Of a stretch of 64,000 nucleotides of DNA, positions 12,266 to 22,819 are shown piece after piece. This DNA is from Ornithodoros turicata. Taxonomy: Eukaryota; Arthropoda; Arachnida; Ixodida; Argasidae. The translations under genes were made by a program, and so were the position numbers. Every line of letters begins with the position of its first letter. Position 1 is the stretch's first letter. Where the stretch lies: positions 25,487,146-25,551,145 of the forward strand of contig NC_088209.1 of the NCBI RefSeq assembly GCF_037126465.1, in the 5' to 3' direction. The notes beneath the pieces were generated by a model that worked only from the letters and a program-made list of their open reading frames with translations, was not told the DNA's origin and made no database searches.

Positions 12266-14785
12266 CCACATGGTGAATGCTATACTGATTATACGTGCTA
12301 ACTTCCTTTCCGTTCTTAACTGTTTCTGTGCAGCTCCTTTTCTTGCGCGCTTTCACGAATTTTAAATCTTTTAACATGTTTCTGTACAGCATGTGGAGGA
12401 ATCTTGTCTGAAGAGTGAAAAAGGTTACCTAACGAGATAGGTTTTCAAGTCTGAACACTGCGAAACTCTGATGAGTTCTCAGTGCTTGTTAGCACGTCCA
12501 ATTAAGCCAAATGAAGCCACCACGTTGCGTGGTGGCTTCGACTGCATGGCATGAAGACTTCCGGAAAAGGTTTGGGACTCTATTGATTTTTATTATTATT
12601 TTTTTTTTACATCCGGGATATTGTAAGAGCGAAAGCAAAAACCGCACACGTCTTTTGTTTCGCGGGGTGATGTTTGTTCACGGGCGTGTTCTCTTGGATG
12701 CTGGCCTTGAAATAAAAAGAAAAAGGAAAGGGGAGGGGGTAGCTTTTACATGTGATTACTAGTTACGATTTTGACACACTACCTCCTCCGGTGTAACGAC
12801 ACCATCGTTACATGGTTGAGACCAACTCCGTGGCCGAATGCACAGTGAATCTGCTTGTCGATTGCAGTTCAGTTAACTCCAAGGTCACGCTATAAGAGAC
12901 TGGGAGGGGGTTGGATCGCAACCATCTATTAGCTGTGTTGTCTGAGGTTTTTCTAAATTTTGTTGCAGACGTTCCAGAAAGCCGTCGGCTCAGTTCCCCT
13001 TGAATTCTCACCTTGAGTACCCCTTGATTCGGCGTACCAATGTACCAATAATGCGTACGACACAACGGGTCATTCGCGTCTCCTTGCCTGTCCTCTCTCC
13101 GTCTGGCTACCTCTGCACACCTCTCTTAGCCACAGTCGCCTCGCAGTGCTGGCACGGAGCCAAAAATACAGAACGATACATCCTTGCGACGCGTTTGCAA
13201 CACGCACAGCCAGGCAGTCTACTATATCAGCACAGCGATAGTATGTGTACAGCAAGCTTTTGTGCTACCTGCTATAATGATGACACACGCAAGCTTACAT
13301 TTCATTGCGTTCAGTGTATTGGCTAACGAGTGACAAATTAAAACTTTTTTTGTACTTACTCTTCTCAGTGTGTGGTTAAACACAGACATTGACAAAGAAC
13401 CAGAAACAACATCTGGCAGCTGAAGCTATATACTAAACATCGATGCTTGTCCCGCACGAGCAAACATGGCGAAATCCGGACAGGGTTTATTATTTCCGCT
13501 GACTACGTTTGCAATGTGTTGCGTACATTTCGAGCTTCCGAATTGGTTCCCTGCATGCTGCCCCAGCGCCTCCACACGGATAAACGCCGACACTTTGCGT
13601 ATATCTAATATCTCGTCCGATGTATTCATTGGCCACCTTTCTGGTCCAATATGCGCAGAGGATATGACCTGCTTCGTCGAGTAGAAAAAGCCTCGCGCGC
13701 TTCACTTTCTGCCCTCATCGTTCCCAGCGGAAATATTGTTCCGTCCACAGTTGGTGGTTCTTGTGCGCATATGGGAAATAGGAAAAGCTCTATCCTGCTC
13801 GCCTTTCAATATATAGCAAACGGGTCCCGCCTCTCGCATTCGTGCATATAGTGTTGAACGTTGACTTAACGCAACTGTCACAGGCATTGCTATCTGACTA
13901 GGTGCGTGCGTATTATTAACCTGGTTCTGCGGGGTGCACAGAGATCGGACGTTACACAAAATGGACAAGGCGATGGCTCGAGCTATGACTGTGTCGACTC
14001 ATATCTATTGTTGTCCTTATAGCACTAGTGTACGACTAAAAGTAATACTGTAGACTGACGTTAATGGCATGGACAATGGTGTGAGATTTAAATTTACGCT
14101 GTCAGATTTCAGATTCAGATTTTTTTTTTACTGTTTATAAAAAGGAACATCAAAAGCGGTATTGAACGTGGGACTATCATAGACCAGCCTGCTATACCGT
14201 GTACGGTTGCGCTCATTACATCATTATTTTCGAGATAAGTATATCTCAAAGCTATACACGTTAATCCGTAATTTAATTGGTTACATGTACAGGCTATATT
14301 TCATAGCTCCAGCTTATTTCCGCAGCTCATTTATAATCTATTTGTCGTCGCTATCTTACCGCGTGATCGAAACACACCTTGGAAAGCAGGCAGGCGTGCA
14401 GGTTTTATTATACGCCTGGCATTCTTTACGACAGGAAACGCCCAAGCCGATCACAGGACGAATTCCAGAACGGCTGCATAGGCCTATGTGTACTATGTCA
14501 ATGGAGTATTAACCGAATGAAAGCAAAACAAGCTGGATCGCCGAGGTCCGCTTCCTTGACCCAGTCTTCAGGTCAGACGAAGAGCGCACTCTATGGCATG
14601 CACACTCCCGCTCCCTAGGAGACGGTTAACCTCGTTTTACATTCCGCTGTACACCCACGTTACGCGCGCTCTCACCAAGCGATATGGTTACCTTGAATGA
14701 CTCCAGGAATAATCCCACGTTTGGTTCTGAGCGCGTGAGCCATGAGATGGAATATCTGTCTCCGCATGATGTAGAAACAGTGAAA
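12266..14785. other. No gene recognised
   Basis: Apart from the hairpin at 12,513-12,539, only short frames without domains. The region 13,040-13,330 is mildly GC-rich but has no identifiable product. Confidence 0.45.
12513..12539. other. Perfect 12-bp stem-loop
   Basis: GAAGCCACCACG is followed by a three-base TTG loop and then its exact reverse complement. No poly(T) follows that would suggest a polymerase III terminator. Its role is unknown and it may be the centre of a decayed inverted repeat. Confidence 0.6.
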
Positions 14786-14799
14786 GGTAAGGTGAACTT

Positions 14800-15870
14800 G
14801 TGAATGTGGCAAATGAAGTCGCATTTTGCGAAGCAACATCTTCGCTGACGGATGTGTTAATGGGTTACGAGCATGTGTACGAAGCAGGACACAGGCTGGT
14901 TCTCCAGTGGGTTCCCGCCTATTGTGGTATCGTGGTGAATGAACAGGAGGACAGCGCTGCCGAAGCAGCTCTCTCTCGGAGACGGACGAGCATTGCACTG
15001 CTGAGAGGAGACATGCAGTGGTTCTATTTTTCGAAGTCTGGTGGCACCTGGCTATCCCGCCAATGGACCACGACCTACTAGATTATGACGACCATGTCAT
15101 AATCGGCAAACCCAATGAGGAGCCCGTCCGCACGATCTGCTATGGGCGCTACTCATCGGCCCGCGAGATCTACATCATGATTGGACGATGGAAATTTGAA
15201 ATTTGAACGTGCAGAAGCGGACGAATACCGTAGCAGACGACAGTAACAGTTTATTTATTATTTTCTGTTTCCATCAAGAGATGGCGGTGGTCCCAGACAA
15301 AAAGCTGCCAGTTCCTACGAAGACGCGTAGAATGATGATAATCAATAAAATAATAAACTTTAGAACGAATCATCTCTCGTGGGACATCTACCGCTTGTAC
15401 AAAAATACTAAGGTAAGCTAAAGTACAGAATACTGTAGAAATTGAGGAAGCAATAAACGGGCCGATGAGTAGCGCCACCGCTGGCCTCCAAATGCGGCGC
15501 TGGGTAGGGGTTTCTATGACATCGTCGCTGTAATCTAGTAGGCCGTGCAATGGACATATGACATTCGCCTACCATCAATGCTTACAAAAGTTGATCCAAC
15601 GCTCGCTTTTCCGGATGCCGCGAATCACCTCTCGTCGAGGCGCTGCATTAATTCATCGGATGCGACTCAATGTGGCTTTTGCAGCTCAGTGGCGGTACCG
15701 CTTGAGACACGTTGACTGTCCCAGATGCCGTCCCAGCGATGATCTGGAAGATCTAGAGAACACATTTCCTCATTGCCCGCACTACCAACCTTCCCGAACC
15801 ATATTTTCAGGGTCTCTTTATCAGCTGGACTCTCGCCTCCTCACCTCGTCAAAATTGCTTGGTACATAAG
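14800..15870 (+). pseudogene. Decayed LINE carrying an RNase H domain, interrupted
   Basis: The left part (14,800-15,072) encodes a segment with LVLQWVPAYCGIVVNE followed by D-S-A-A-E-A-A-L. This matches the C-terminal half of the RNase H domain found in I/Jockey-type LINEs, where the usual form is QW-P-G-H-x-G-I-x-G-N-E-x-A-D; here the GH and AD residues are changed. The right part (15,545-15,870) encodes LNVAFAAQWRYRL and a C-P-R-C...H-C-P-H-Y segment, typical of the extreme C-terminus of such elements. A 470-bp inverted-repeat element separates the two halves. The element is not functional. Confidence 0.7.
15073..15543. mobile_element. Inverted-repeat element inserted in the LINE
   Basis: The left arm begins CCTACTAGATTATGACGAC and includes CTACTCATCGGCCCG. 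The right arm, read on the minus strand, begins CCTACTAGATTACAGCGAC and contains the same CTACTCATCGGCCCG about 75 bases later. The arms are roughly 95 bp and imperfect. The unique centre is about 280 bp and has no identifiable protein. It could be a foldback transposon or two copies of one short repeat in opposite orientation. Confidence 0.6.
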
Positions 15871-15956
15871 GGATAGCGTGGTGTTTCTGAGAATGGCATG
15901 AAGTTCTCTTTATGTATTGCGCGTGCGCAGAACTACCACGCTATCCCTTACGTACG
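15862..15956. repeat. Short hairpin repeat
   Basis: TAAGGGATAGCGTGGT at the left and its exact reverse complement ACCACGCTATCCCTTA at the right, with a partly complementary middle (TTCTGAGAA against TTCTC). It lies directly downstream of the LINE tail. It looks like a minimal foldback element of about 95 bp. Confidence 0.65.
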
Positions 15957-18900
15957 CAAAGGCGATTGCGTACGAGGCACTAAAACTCACTTATATTTCC
16001 AGTCAGACACAAATGGCGTACGTTCCCATATCATAATCCTTAGTCACAGCTATTCAACATATTACCCTCGTATACTTTTGACTCGTTTCAGTCGTATTGA
16101 TCAAACACTATACAGCGTCCAATCAATAGCAGCTGTCTAGACTTCCGCTCGCACACCGTTGCACCCAAGAAAAATAAGCCACGTGAAACTCTCACGAAAT
16201 ACTAGTCAGCTCGGTTCAAGCACACCACGTTCACATCAACCACATGGTATAAAAGCACACGAGAGCCATCAGCGAGCCCCCTTGTGCGGGTTGAACACTC
16301 TTGTAGTCTGTCGGTGATGGGGGGGAGGGAAGCATGCCCTAGCAAACGGGTGGGCAAGAAGAAGCTGCCGATTGTTGCCCCGAGAGAAGTGCTTCTTGGA
16401 GCGTAACGCTGCTCGTCTTGTTTCTGCTAGACGTATGGGCGGACGCACCGAAGCGTGCTGCTGAGTGGGCCGAAGTACCGTCTTCTTTTTGTCCTTCCCG
16501 CCATCGCCGCACTGCGACTCATACTTGCTTGGCGTGCGTTAATCGCTGTCAATTTTCTAGGCTTGTTTCCCCACTCTTCTGGGACGCGAGGTGGAAGTCC
16601 CGCCTGCCGGCAGTGCGACGCGCGGGGGATTCTGTTTCGGAATTCTCTTATCACTTTGAAAGGGTTGATTAGAGAGCAGTTTGTAAGGCACACGGGAACG
16701 GTGGGTTTGTACTCAGACGAGATACAGCCGCAAAGATGACATTGCCTCGATGCAGAACGAATTATGACCTTTTTACGCCTTTTTCGAAGGTATCAATGTT
16801 CCGACTGAAACGCAAAAAAAAAAGAAAGAAAGAAAAGAAACAAAGGAAGGAAAGAACAAGAGGAATGTAAAGAGTGTTTAATGAGCATTTAAAAAGAATG
16901 TAAAGAAATATTCTAGTTTGAATATTTCGCTGTCAAATATCAGTTGAAACTTCGTAGTATCCAATACGCGGGAATACACAGGATAAACTTGTTACAGGCT
17001 CCTCTTGCTGATATACCTTATCGGGGTTCATTTTTGTCAGTTGCAGGGGACCGTCTTGTCATTGATCTGTAGGCTTTTTCGATCGTCCTATTGCAAACAC
17101 AGGGTTGTTAATCATTCTACACGTAGATTTAGCTAGTCGAGGGGCTGCATCTTTGGCTGTATCTCCCTCTTGCACTCCAGTGCTTCAAATAGCCATTGAT
17201 TGATTGTCAGCTGGGACGGATGGATCACGTCGTTATTGCGACTGTTTGGAGCACTGAGTTGGTACGGGCTGTGAGACACGTGAAATTTCGTTCAGTCAAC
17301 CCCAGCAGTTTTAAAAACCTTTTAGAAGTAAACACGAGTATCTATAAATAATTGGTAGCTAATTTTATTGAAATATGTTGCATTTATTTACGTTTTATTT
17401 TAAGCTACTGAAAGAATCACAAGACAGAAGTTTTCTTTCCTTTTTAATAAAACGAAAGTCAGACTTCAAGACCTCTGGACAGCTGCATTTGTCCGTGCCT
17501 GTTCTTTTCTTTTCTTTTGTGTCCGTGTATGATATGTTGAACAATACTTGGGAGGCCTTTCATGGTCTCTGTTTTCTCTATATCTTTTAGGATCAGTGTC
17601 ATTCTCTCTGACTAAGTCGTATATTACGCAAATGAGCTGATTTCAATGCGCAACTCGCTTTTTTTTTTTTGCAACATACTATACGAGCACGTTTGCACTA
17701 CACAATTCCTCGTTATGCCACATTATCGGATTATCACAATGCGCCAATGTTTCCCAGATTATTCAACCTTAATCGTTGAAATGCAAACCTCCAGAACACA
17801 ATGACCCGTTCCAAGGTATGCAACTGCATTACCACATTCCCATTTTCGGCTTTGCTTCGTGCGCTGTTTCGTCCACGACAGTGGAAGGCGTGTACAGAGA
17901 TAAACGGCAGCCTGCATATAACAAACAGAAACCTTCGCTCTCCAAATCCATTTATTCCCCGCTGGCGCCTCTGTGCAATCGCGCGATGGCCATCAGAGCC
18001 CGTTTCGCAGTCGGCGGCTGACACACGCTCAACCTTTCCCAGGGCCGCACGGACACAAGAATACGCGCGAGCCGACGCGCCTTGGATTTCCCATCGCACC
18101 TTCAAAAGTCATCACGGTTACCGGCACTTGGGCTGTATGTGTCCCCGTTTGCCAACGCGGCGGACGTCTCAAGAAGCCGCCGCCCCGCGGGCTCGCCTGT
18201 CACCGTCCCGAAAGGAATTTCGAAAGCCTAATTCCTTCTACTCTACGCCCTCGTAATCACGCTTCCTCTGTTTGCGCAGAATTTTAGATTAAAAAAAAAA
18301 AAAAAAAAGTCACGCTAAAGTAATCAGCGCACACTGCCACATTTCGTCATTCTAATTTTTGGCCCTGTACTGCTTTTAACGGTCACTGTTTTCCTTCTTT
18401 CTCTTTCATTTATTTGTTTATATATATTTTGTTTTCCCTTGTCTAGCTGCCTAGTTGTTTCGAAGCAAGCGTACAGTCGAGAGCTGGCGTATGATGGATG
18501 CATTGTTCCGACAAAACAATCTGCAGTTGGTTCGTTGTGCGGGCAATGCGATGTACTTTGTCTTTCTTTCTTTTTCTTCTTGTTGTATTTTACTTATGTT
18601 TTGCTTTTACCACTTTACTATTTGTACCAGTTTACTAGACGAACTTTTAACCACAACACTACTTAGTTCCATACTACTTTTCCATATTATTATATCTCAA
18701 CCAATCAATCCATACTACTTTTACTGTTTTAATTTTACTTTACGTTTTACTACTACTTTACTTTTACTCCTATTTCACTCCATATAGTCGTTTCACTCCA
18801 TATGGTGACTGCGCAATCTCGTTTATTAGGAATGATAGGGAAATAGTGGCCAGTCAAATCGCACCATATCAGTTTTTTTAGCAAGTATACATGTGCGCGC

Positions 18901-19515
18901 ACGGTCCATTCGCTCGACGGTGCATTGGTACCTCTATACTGCTGGTACCTCCAAAATGAATGGTACCTCCATGTGGAATTGCGCTGAAACAAGGTCATCT
19001 AGCAAACAATTTAGCGTCCGTACAAAAGTAAATATTTTCTAAGCTTATGTGCTCATCATATGAAGATGATGTGATGCGGCCGGCATCGCCAAGGCCTATG
19101 CACTAGATCCTAGAGCAAGACCTCGTCATCGATTCATTTTTCATACTGACAGTCTCTAGTACACCGTCGTTATAACAAGGCCTTGTGCGCTGCGAGCGGA
19201 CAAAATGAATACGGAAAAATCATACAAGCCGCTGAGTAATATAGTAAAGTGCCCTATGGTGACCTATTGCGGTCTTGCTCTCTTGTTCTTGAAAGATCGA
19301 CTCACGTTACGCATAAATCTACTCATAATTACACTATTTCTTATTCATTATCCGTGTGTTGTCCTGGCTCTTGGGTATTCTACGCTCGATGGTGGATTAG
19401 TGAATGGCGGGTTGAGTAAATAAGTGGTAAATATTACCCACACACTTCGCAACTTTAGTGCACCAGAAAAGCAAAGAAGCAGCACTGAATCCAGCAGCAC
19501 ACCCTTTGCAGCATG
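15957..19515. other. No gene recognised
   Basis: The regions 16,400-16,700 and 17,930-18,260 are GC-rich with overlapping frames on both strands, but no motif or splice pattern supports them. A purine-rich AAAGAAAG tract lies near 16,810-16,860 and poly(A) runs lie near 18,290. Confidence 0.4.
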
Positions 19516-19523
19516 CCTGCACC

Positions 19524-19698
19524 TAGGGTTGCCACCTTTCGTAGTGAAAAATACCGGCTGATGGAGAGGAGGTGGAATAGAGGTAAAGGAGGAAAGGCTC
19601 GCGGGAAAGGGAAGTGGGTGAGGGGTGGAATAGTACACACAGAAGACAAGAGAGAGTGAGAGAGCTCAAGACAATACGAGGAGACGTGTTCCTGTGTG

Positions 19699-19756
<58 letters not shown>

Positions 19757-19975
19757 TAAGGAAACAACTGGTGACTGCGCGGAGTTCGGTCTGTGCTCCA
19801 GATTTATTCAAGCTGTAGTGGAATGTTGAATTGAAAAGCTCGCAGAAGCCCCTATGAAAGGTCTTGAGCCACAAATACCGGCAAAACGCTGCCGGTATCA
19901 CCTTCCTACCGGCAACCGGCAGAGCGAGCAAATAACCGGCCGTGCTAGTATAATACCGGCCTGGTGGCAACCCTA
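19524..19975. mobile_element. Non-autonomous hAT-type element with 8-bp TSD
   Basis: Terminal inverted repeats TAGGGTTGCCACC and GGTGGCAACCCTA bound a 452-bp element. It is flanked on both sides by CCTGCACC (19,516-19,523 and 19,976-19,983), an 8-bp target-site duplication as made by hAT transposases. The interior is rich in TACCGGC/GCCGGTA motifs near both ends and carries an (AAT)n microsatellite. No transposase is encoded. The exact duplication suggests a fairly recent insertion. Confidence 0.85.
19700..19755. repeat. (AAT)n microsatellite
   Basis: About 18 uninterrupted units inside the hAT-type element. Replication slippage probably produced it after insertion or within the family. Confidence 0.95.
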
Positions 19976-19983
19976 CCTGCACC

Positions 19984-20960
19984 TGAAAGAATAGCAGCAA
20001 ATTATATCATAGCTGCAACGACGCTCGTGTTGCAGGATTTAACCTCCGCGTCACAAGTATTCCTTTGTCCGGGTATTGTACAGTTGTGGTGTACGATGCA
20101 ATGTTGACCGAGAAGCCTTTTTATGTCAATAGAACGCGTATGGCGTATTACAGTGAGCACGCGATTTCAGCCCGCATTCTCGAATTTTGGAGATTAAATA
20201 GGGGAGAGATAAAATTTGGGCATTCAAATCGGACGCGTACTATTTGTACGCGTCCGATTTGTATCCCCAAATTTGCGAGAGATATTTAACCCGAAGCAGT
20301 GAGCTGACACCACGACAAGTTTACAAGCTTGGTAAGGCGTAGATGCCTATATCATCTGCTGCGGCGACCAACTTTGTTTCCTTATCCATACCCACCCATA
20401 TAGTGAACTGTCTGCCATAACATCACAATGATCCATTGAGAACCATATATCAGCAAGCCCTAAAGAGAGAGAGAGAGAGGGAGAGAGAGCTGATTTATGT
20501 GAAGCGCGGCCCAGCGAAATCTCCTCCGCCTCCTGACGCCCACATCTTTGTTCCGGAATACAAAAATGTCGCGTGCGCGTTTTCGTGGAGGAAAATGGCG
20601 GGCGCCATTGTCTGTTCGAGAGTTTCAGCTTTATTTCACAGGAGCAGCCAAGCTGCAGGGGGAGGAGGAGGGGGAGCAGCAGCCTCACTTGCGCTTCCTT
20701 GTTCTCGAAAAATCATTTAGGCGTGGTTCAGTCGCTTTGTTGGCTTCTGCGTCTTCCCATGAGGTCGGAAGCTTTTTTTTAACTTTTGCTTTGTACCAGG
20801 GATGCTTCGTCTATTTGTCAAATTATCACGATCACTTATTTGGTCCTTATCGTTTTGGTCCATTTACTTTGAAAGCAGTCTCGGGATCCAGCAGAGCAGT
20901 GTAAGCGAAGTAAGTAGCACTGGTACGCGGATAGTAATTTTGTAACCGAAGCGAATAATA
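19984..20960. other. No gene recognised apart from a hairpin
   Basis: Contains the hairpin at 20,212-20,275 and a GA-rich tract near 20,466-20,490. The GC-rich segment at 20,500-20,720 has frames on several strands but no domain I recognise. Confidence 0.4.
20212..20275. other. Strong 64-nt hairpin
   Basis: The inner stem CAAATCGGACGCGTAC pairs perfectly over 16 bp with GTACGCGTCCGATTTG around a five-base TATTT loop. An outer stem adds AAATTTGGG against CCCAAATTT-type pairing. The size and perfection resemble the core of a foldback repeat or a precursor-like RNA hairpin. Nothing shows that it is transcribed. Confidence 0.7.
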
Positions 20961-20972
20961 TCACCGTACCAC

Positions 20973-21085
20973 CATACACGTGGTGACCATCGTGGTGACC
21001 GTGGTGACACGTGGTGACATCACCATACACGTGGTGACCATCGTGGTGACCGTGGTGACACGTGGTGACATCACCATACACGTGG
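20973..21085. repeat. 51-bp tandem repeat, about 2.2 units
   Basis: CATACACGTGGTGACC recurs at 20,973, 21,024 and 21,075, giving a period of exactly 51 bp. Each unit is itself built of short GTGGTGAC-like words. Both strands stay open across it because 51 is a multiple of three. The Cys/His-rich minus-strand translation is a compositional by-product with no gene context. Confidence 0.85.
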
Positions 21086-21185
21086 TGACGTGTATACGAC
21101 ATGAAGCGGCACTCACTTTGTTTTATACCTTCTCTTCTGGTGTTTTTGGGGCTATTCGAGTGCAGCGTCGAAACCGTATATTCAG

Positions 21186-21834
21186 CAGTAATGGCCACTA
21201 ACTACTTCTACAGTAGTTTAACTATAACTATTAACTACTTCGCGATGGAGTAGTTTAACTAGTAGTTCAACTACTTTTCAGGGGAGTAGTTAAAACTACT
21301 ACTTTAACTACTGCAATGTATTTTAACTACATTTATAACTACTTAACGTTGTTCAGCAACACTAATCCCTTGTAGTGTTCTTGGACACCTAAATATGAAT
21401 CACAAACAATGATAAACTTTTGCTCAAGCCACTGCTACGACCGTCAAATACAAAGCTTGCGGCGGGATTCTTTCTGTGCCTACGCGATAAACTAAGGTGC
21501 AGAATTATTTCACAGCAAGTGAGGCTTCACTAGACAAGCATTAAAAGTGAAGATTTAGTATACATGCATGACACAATTGCTCTGCACCTCCGTTCTCATC
21601 AAACAAGTAGCTCAAGGTAAAACTCGGAAGCACAATCGTGCCGTAAAGCTTGTGGCAAAATCGGAAGTAGTTGGCGCCTGCAGTAACCTAACTACTGTAG
21701 TTAGCTACTTAAAATAGTAGTTAACTAGTAGTTGCCACTACATTTCCGCAAGTAGTTGATAACTACTTTTTAACTACAATCAGGTAGTTCAACTGGTAGT
21801 TTAACGACATGTAGTTAACTACTGGCCATCACTG
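21186..21834. mobile_element. Non-autonomous hAT-type element with 8-bp TSD
   Basis: The ends CAGTAATGGCCA and TGGCCATCACTG are inverted copies. Flanks ATATTCAG at 21,178-21,185 and 21,835-21,842 are an exact 8-bp duplication. Subterminal regions are packed with AGTAGTTAACTACT-type motifs in both orientations, as in hAT elements whose transposase binds many subterminal sites. The 649-bp element encodes no transposase. Confidence 0.85.
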
Positions 21835-21849
21835 ATATTCAGATATATT

Positions 21850-21985
21850 CGGAAGAGTCATCACTTCGATTCGAAATTCGAATACAGATCGAATTCCGTA
21901 TTCAATTCAGAATTCGAATAGAATACACAATTATTCGCTTCGGTATTCGAAAAAACAAAAACAAAAACAATATTCGCCCAGCTCT
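21850..21985. mobile_element. Partial element with TATTCG subterminal repeats
   Basis: Dense ATTCGAAT/GAATTC words end in ATTCGCCCAGCTCTG. Read on the other strand that gives CAGAGCTGGGCGAAT, a hAT-like terminus. The opposite end is not found, so the copy is truncated, perhaps by the neighbouring hAT-type insertion. Confidence 0.45.
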
Positions 21986-22023
21986 GCACTCCAAGAAGAA
22001 GAAGAAGAAAGCGGTGAATTAGG

Positions 22024-22130
22024 AAGTAATTAGAGCTTAATACTGCAATTACACCACATTTTAGTCCCCTGGCCTCGAAATGTATTCCCAGCACTCAAAA
22101 TAGTCCCTAAACGTCGGAATAATTGACTAA
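22024..22130 (+). repeat. Dispersed TAGTCCC repeat, copy 1
   Basis: Ordered motifs GGAAGTAATTA, TGCAATTAC, TTAGTCCCCTGG, CTCGAAATGTATTCCCAGC and AAATAGTCCCTAAACG. The same order appears at 30,580-30,690 (inverted), 45,935-46,075, 56,270-56,430 and 56,872-57,030. Class unknown. Confidence 0.55.
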
Positions 22131-22148
22131 CGGTGGTGGGAACGCGTC

Positions 22149-22402
22149 TAAGGCCCAGTTTAACGTCGATTAACACTTGTACCGAGATGAGCGGCGTACA
22201 GACGTGGACAGATGGAGAGAGGACAGCAGGAAGGAGTGGGGGACAGGGGGGGGGGTTACTATGCGTCCTGGGACTGCACTGAAACATTGATCACGTCACC
22301 AAGTAACGTTTGCAAAAAAATAATTGAGTGTTCACTTCAACTTTTAACAACCCTTGATCTCGGTTCCAAGTTAATCAGCGTTGGAGAAATCGGGCCTAAG
22401 TC
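22149..22402. mobile_element. MITE with GGCCC-AGTTT termini (family B, copy 1)
   Basis: The left end reads CTAAGGCCCAGTTTAACG and continues to CACTTGTACCGAGAT. The right end is its inverted counterpart, GATCTCGGTTCCAAG through AATCGGGCCTAAG. The TIRs are about 45 bp and imperfect. A second copy lies at 27,889-28,133. The interior has no coding capacity and includes a G-run at 22,247-22,255. Confidence 0.7.
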
Positions 22403-22597
22403 CCCCACGGAGACTACAATTACTTCCTGTTTTAGGGTGTAGTATGTACCACGACTGGTATTGAGATATATGACTTTTCCATTGTTACCCAATCACAGTG
22501 CTTTCACCGGTTCTTAAAAGGGTCGCTTATTTAAGATGATTATGCTAACGTTTTCGCATGAACGTCTTTCAAAACCGACGGATTTCGCAAAAACATT
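22403..22597. other. Short unassigned stretch
   Basis: Nothing recognised between the family B MITE and the small insertion at 22.6 kb. Confidence 0.5.
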
Positions 22598-22613
22598 TTA
22601 TAACAAATAAGTA

Positions 22614-22803
22614 GATGGGTAGAAATCCAGCGAACCGGTAGAGATGTAGGAAGGGAGTTGCCTCAGGACAGAAGCCGCCGATATTTCGAACAGAGGCTGT
22701 TCTTCTTCTGGGCACCGTCCTCATCATTGGCATGGTATTTAAAGGGTTAGGTGTGACGTGTTTAAAGGTTCATGAACCTTTAAACTCAGGGCAACTCCCC
22801 TCC
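22614..22803 (-). mobile_element. 190-bp insertion flanked by a 16-bp duplication
   Basis: TTATAACAAATAAGTA is present exactly at 22,598-22,613 and 22,804-22,819, bracketing the insert. A duplication of this length points to target-primed or similar retrotransposition rather than to a cut-and-paste transposon. Inside are a GGAGTTGCC/GGCAACTCC inverted pair near the two ends and a perfect 26-bp palindrome at 22,760-22,785. The minus strand contains a CAGAAGAAGAACAG...CTGTTCGAAA segment resembling sequence I associate with retroelement tails, possibly Penelope-like. The class is not proven. Confidence 0.55.
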
Positions 22804-22819
22804 TTATAACAAATAAGTA

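Noticed and set aside
16418..16739. Overlapping plus-strand frames, one with a hydrophobic start
   Set aside because: No family resemblance and no splice or promoter support. The opposite strand is equally open.
17801..18256. 151-codon plus-strand frame in GC-rich DNA
   Set aside because: Three overlapping open frames exist here because of GC content. The translation is low in hydrophobic order and unrecognised.
20836..21198. Minus-strand frame rich in Cys and His across the tandem repeat
   Set aside because: The composition comes directly from the 51-bp repeat. There is no start context, homologue or splice support.
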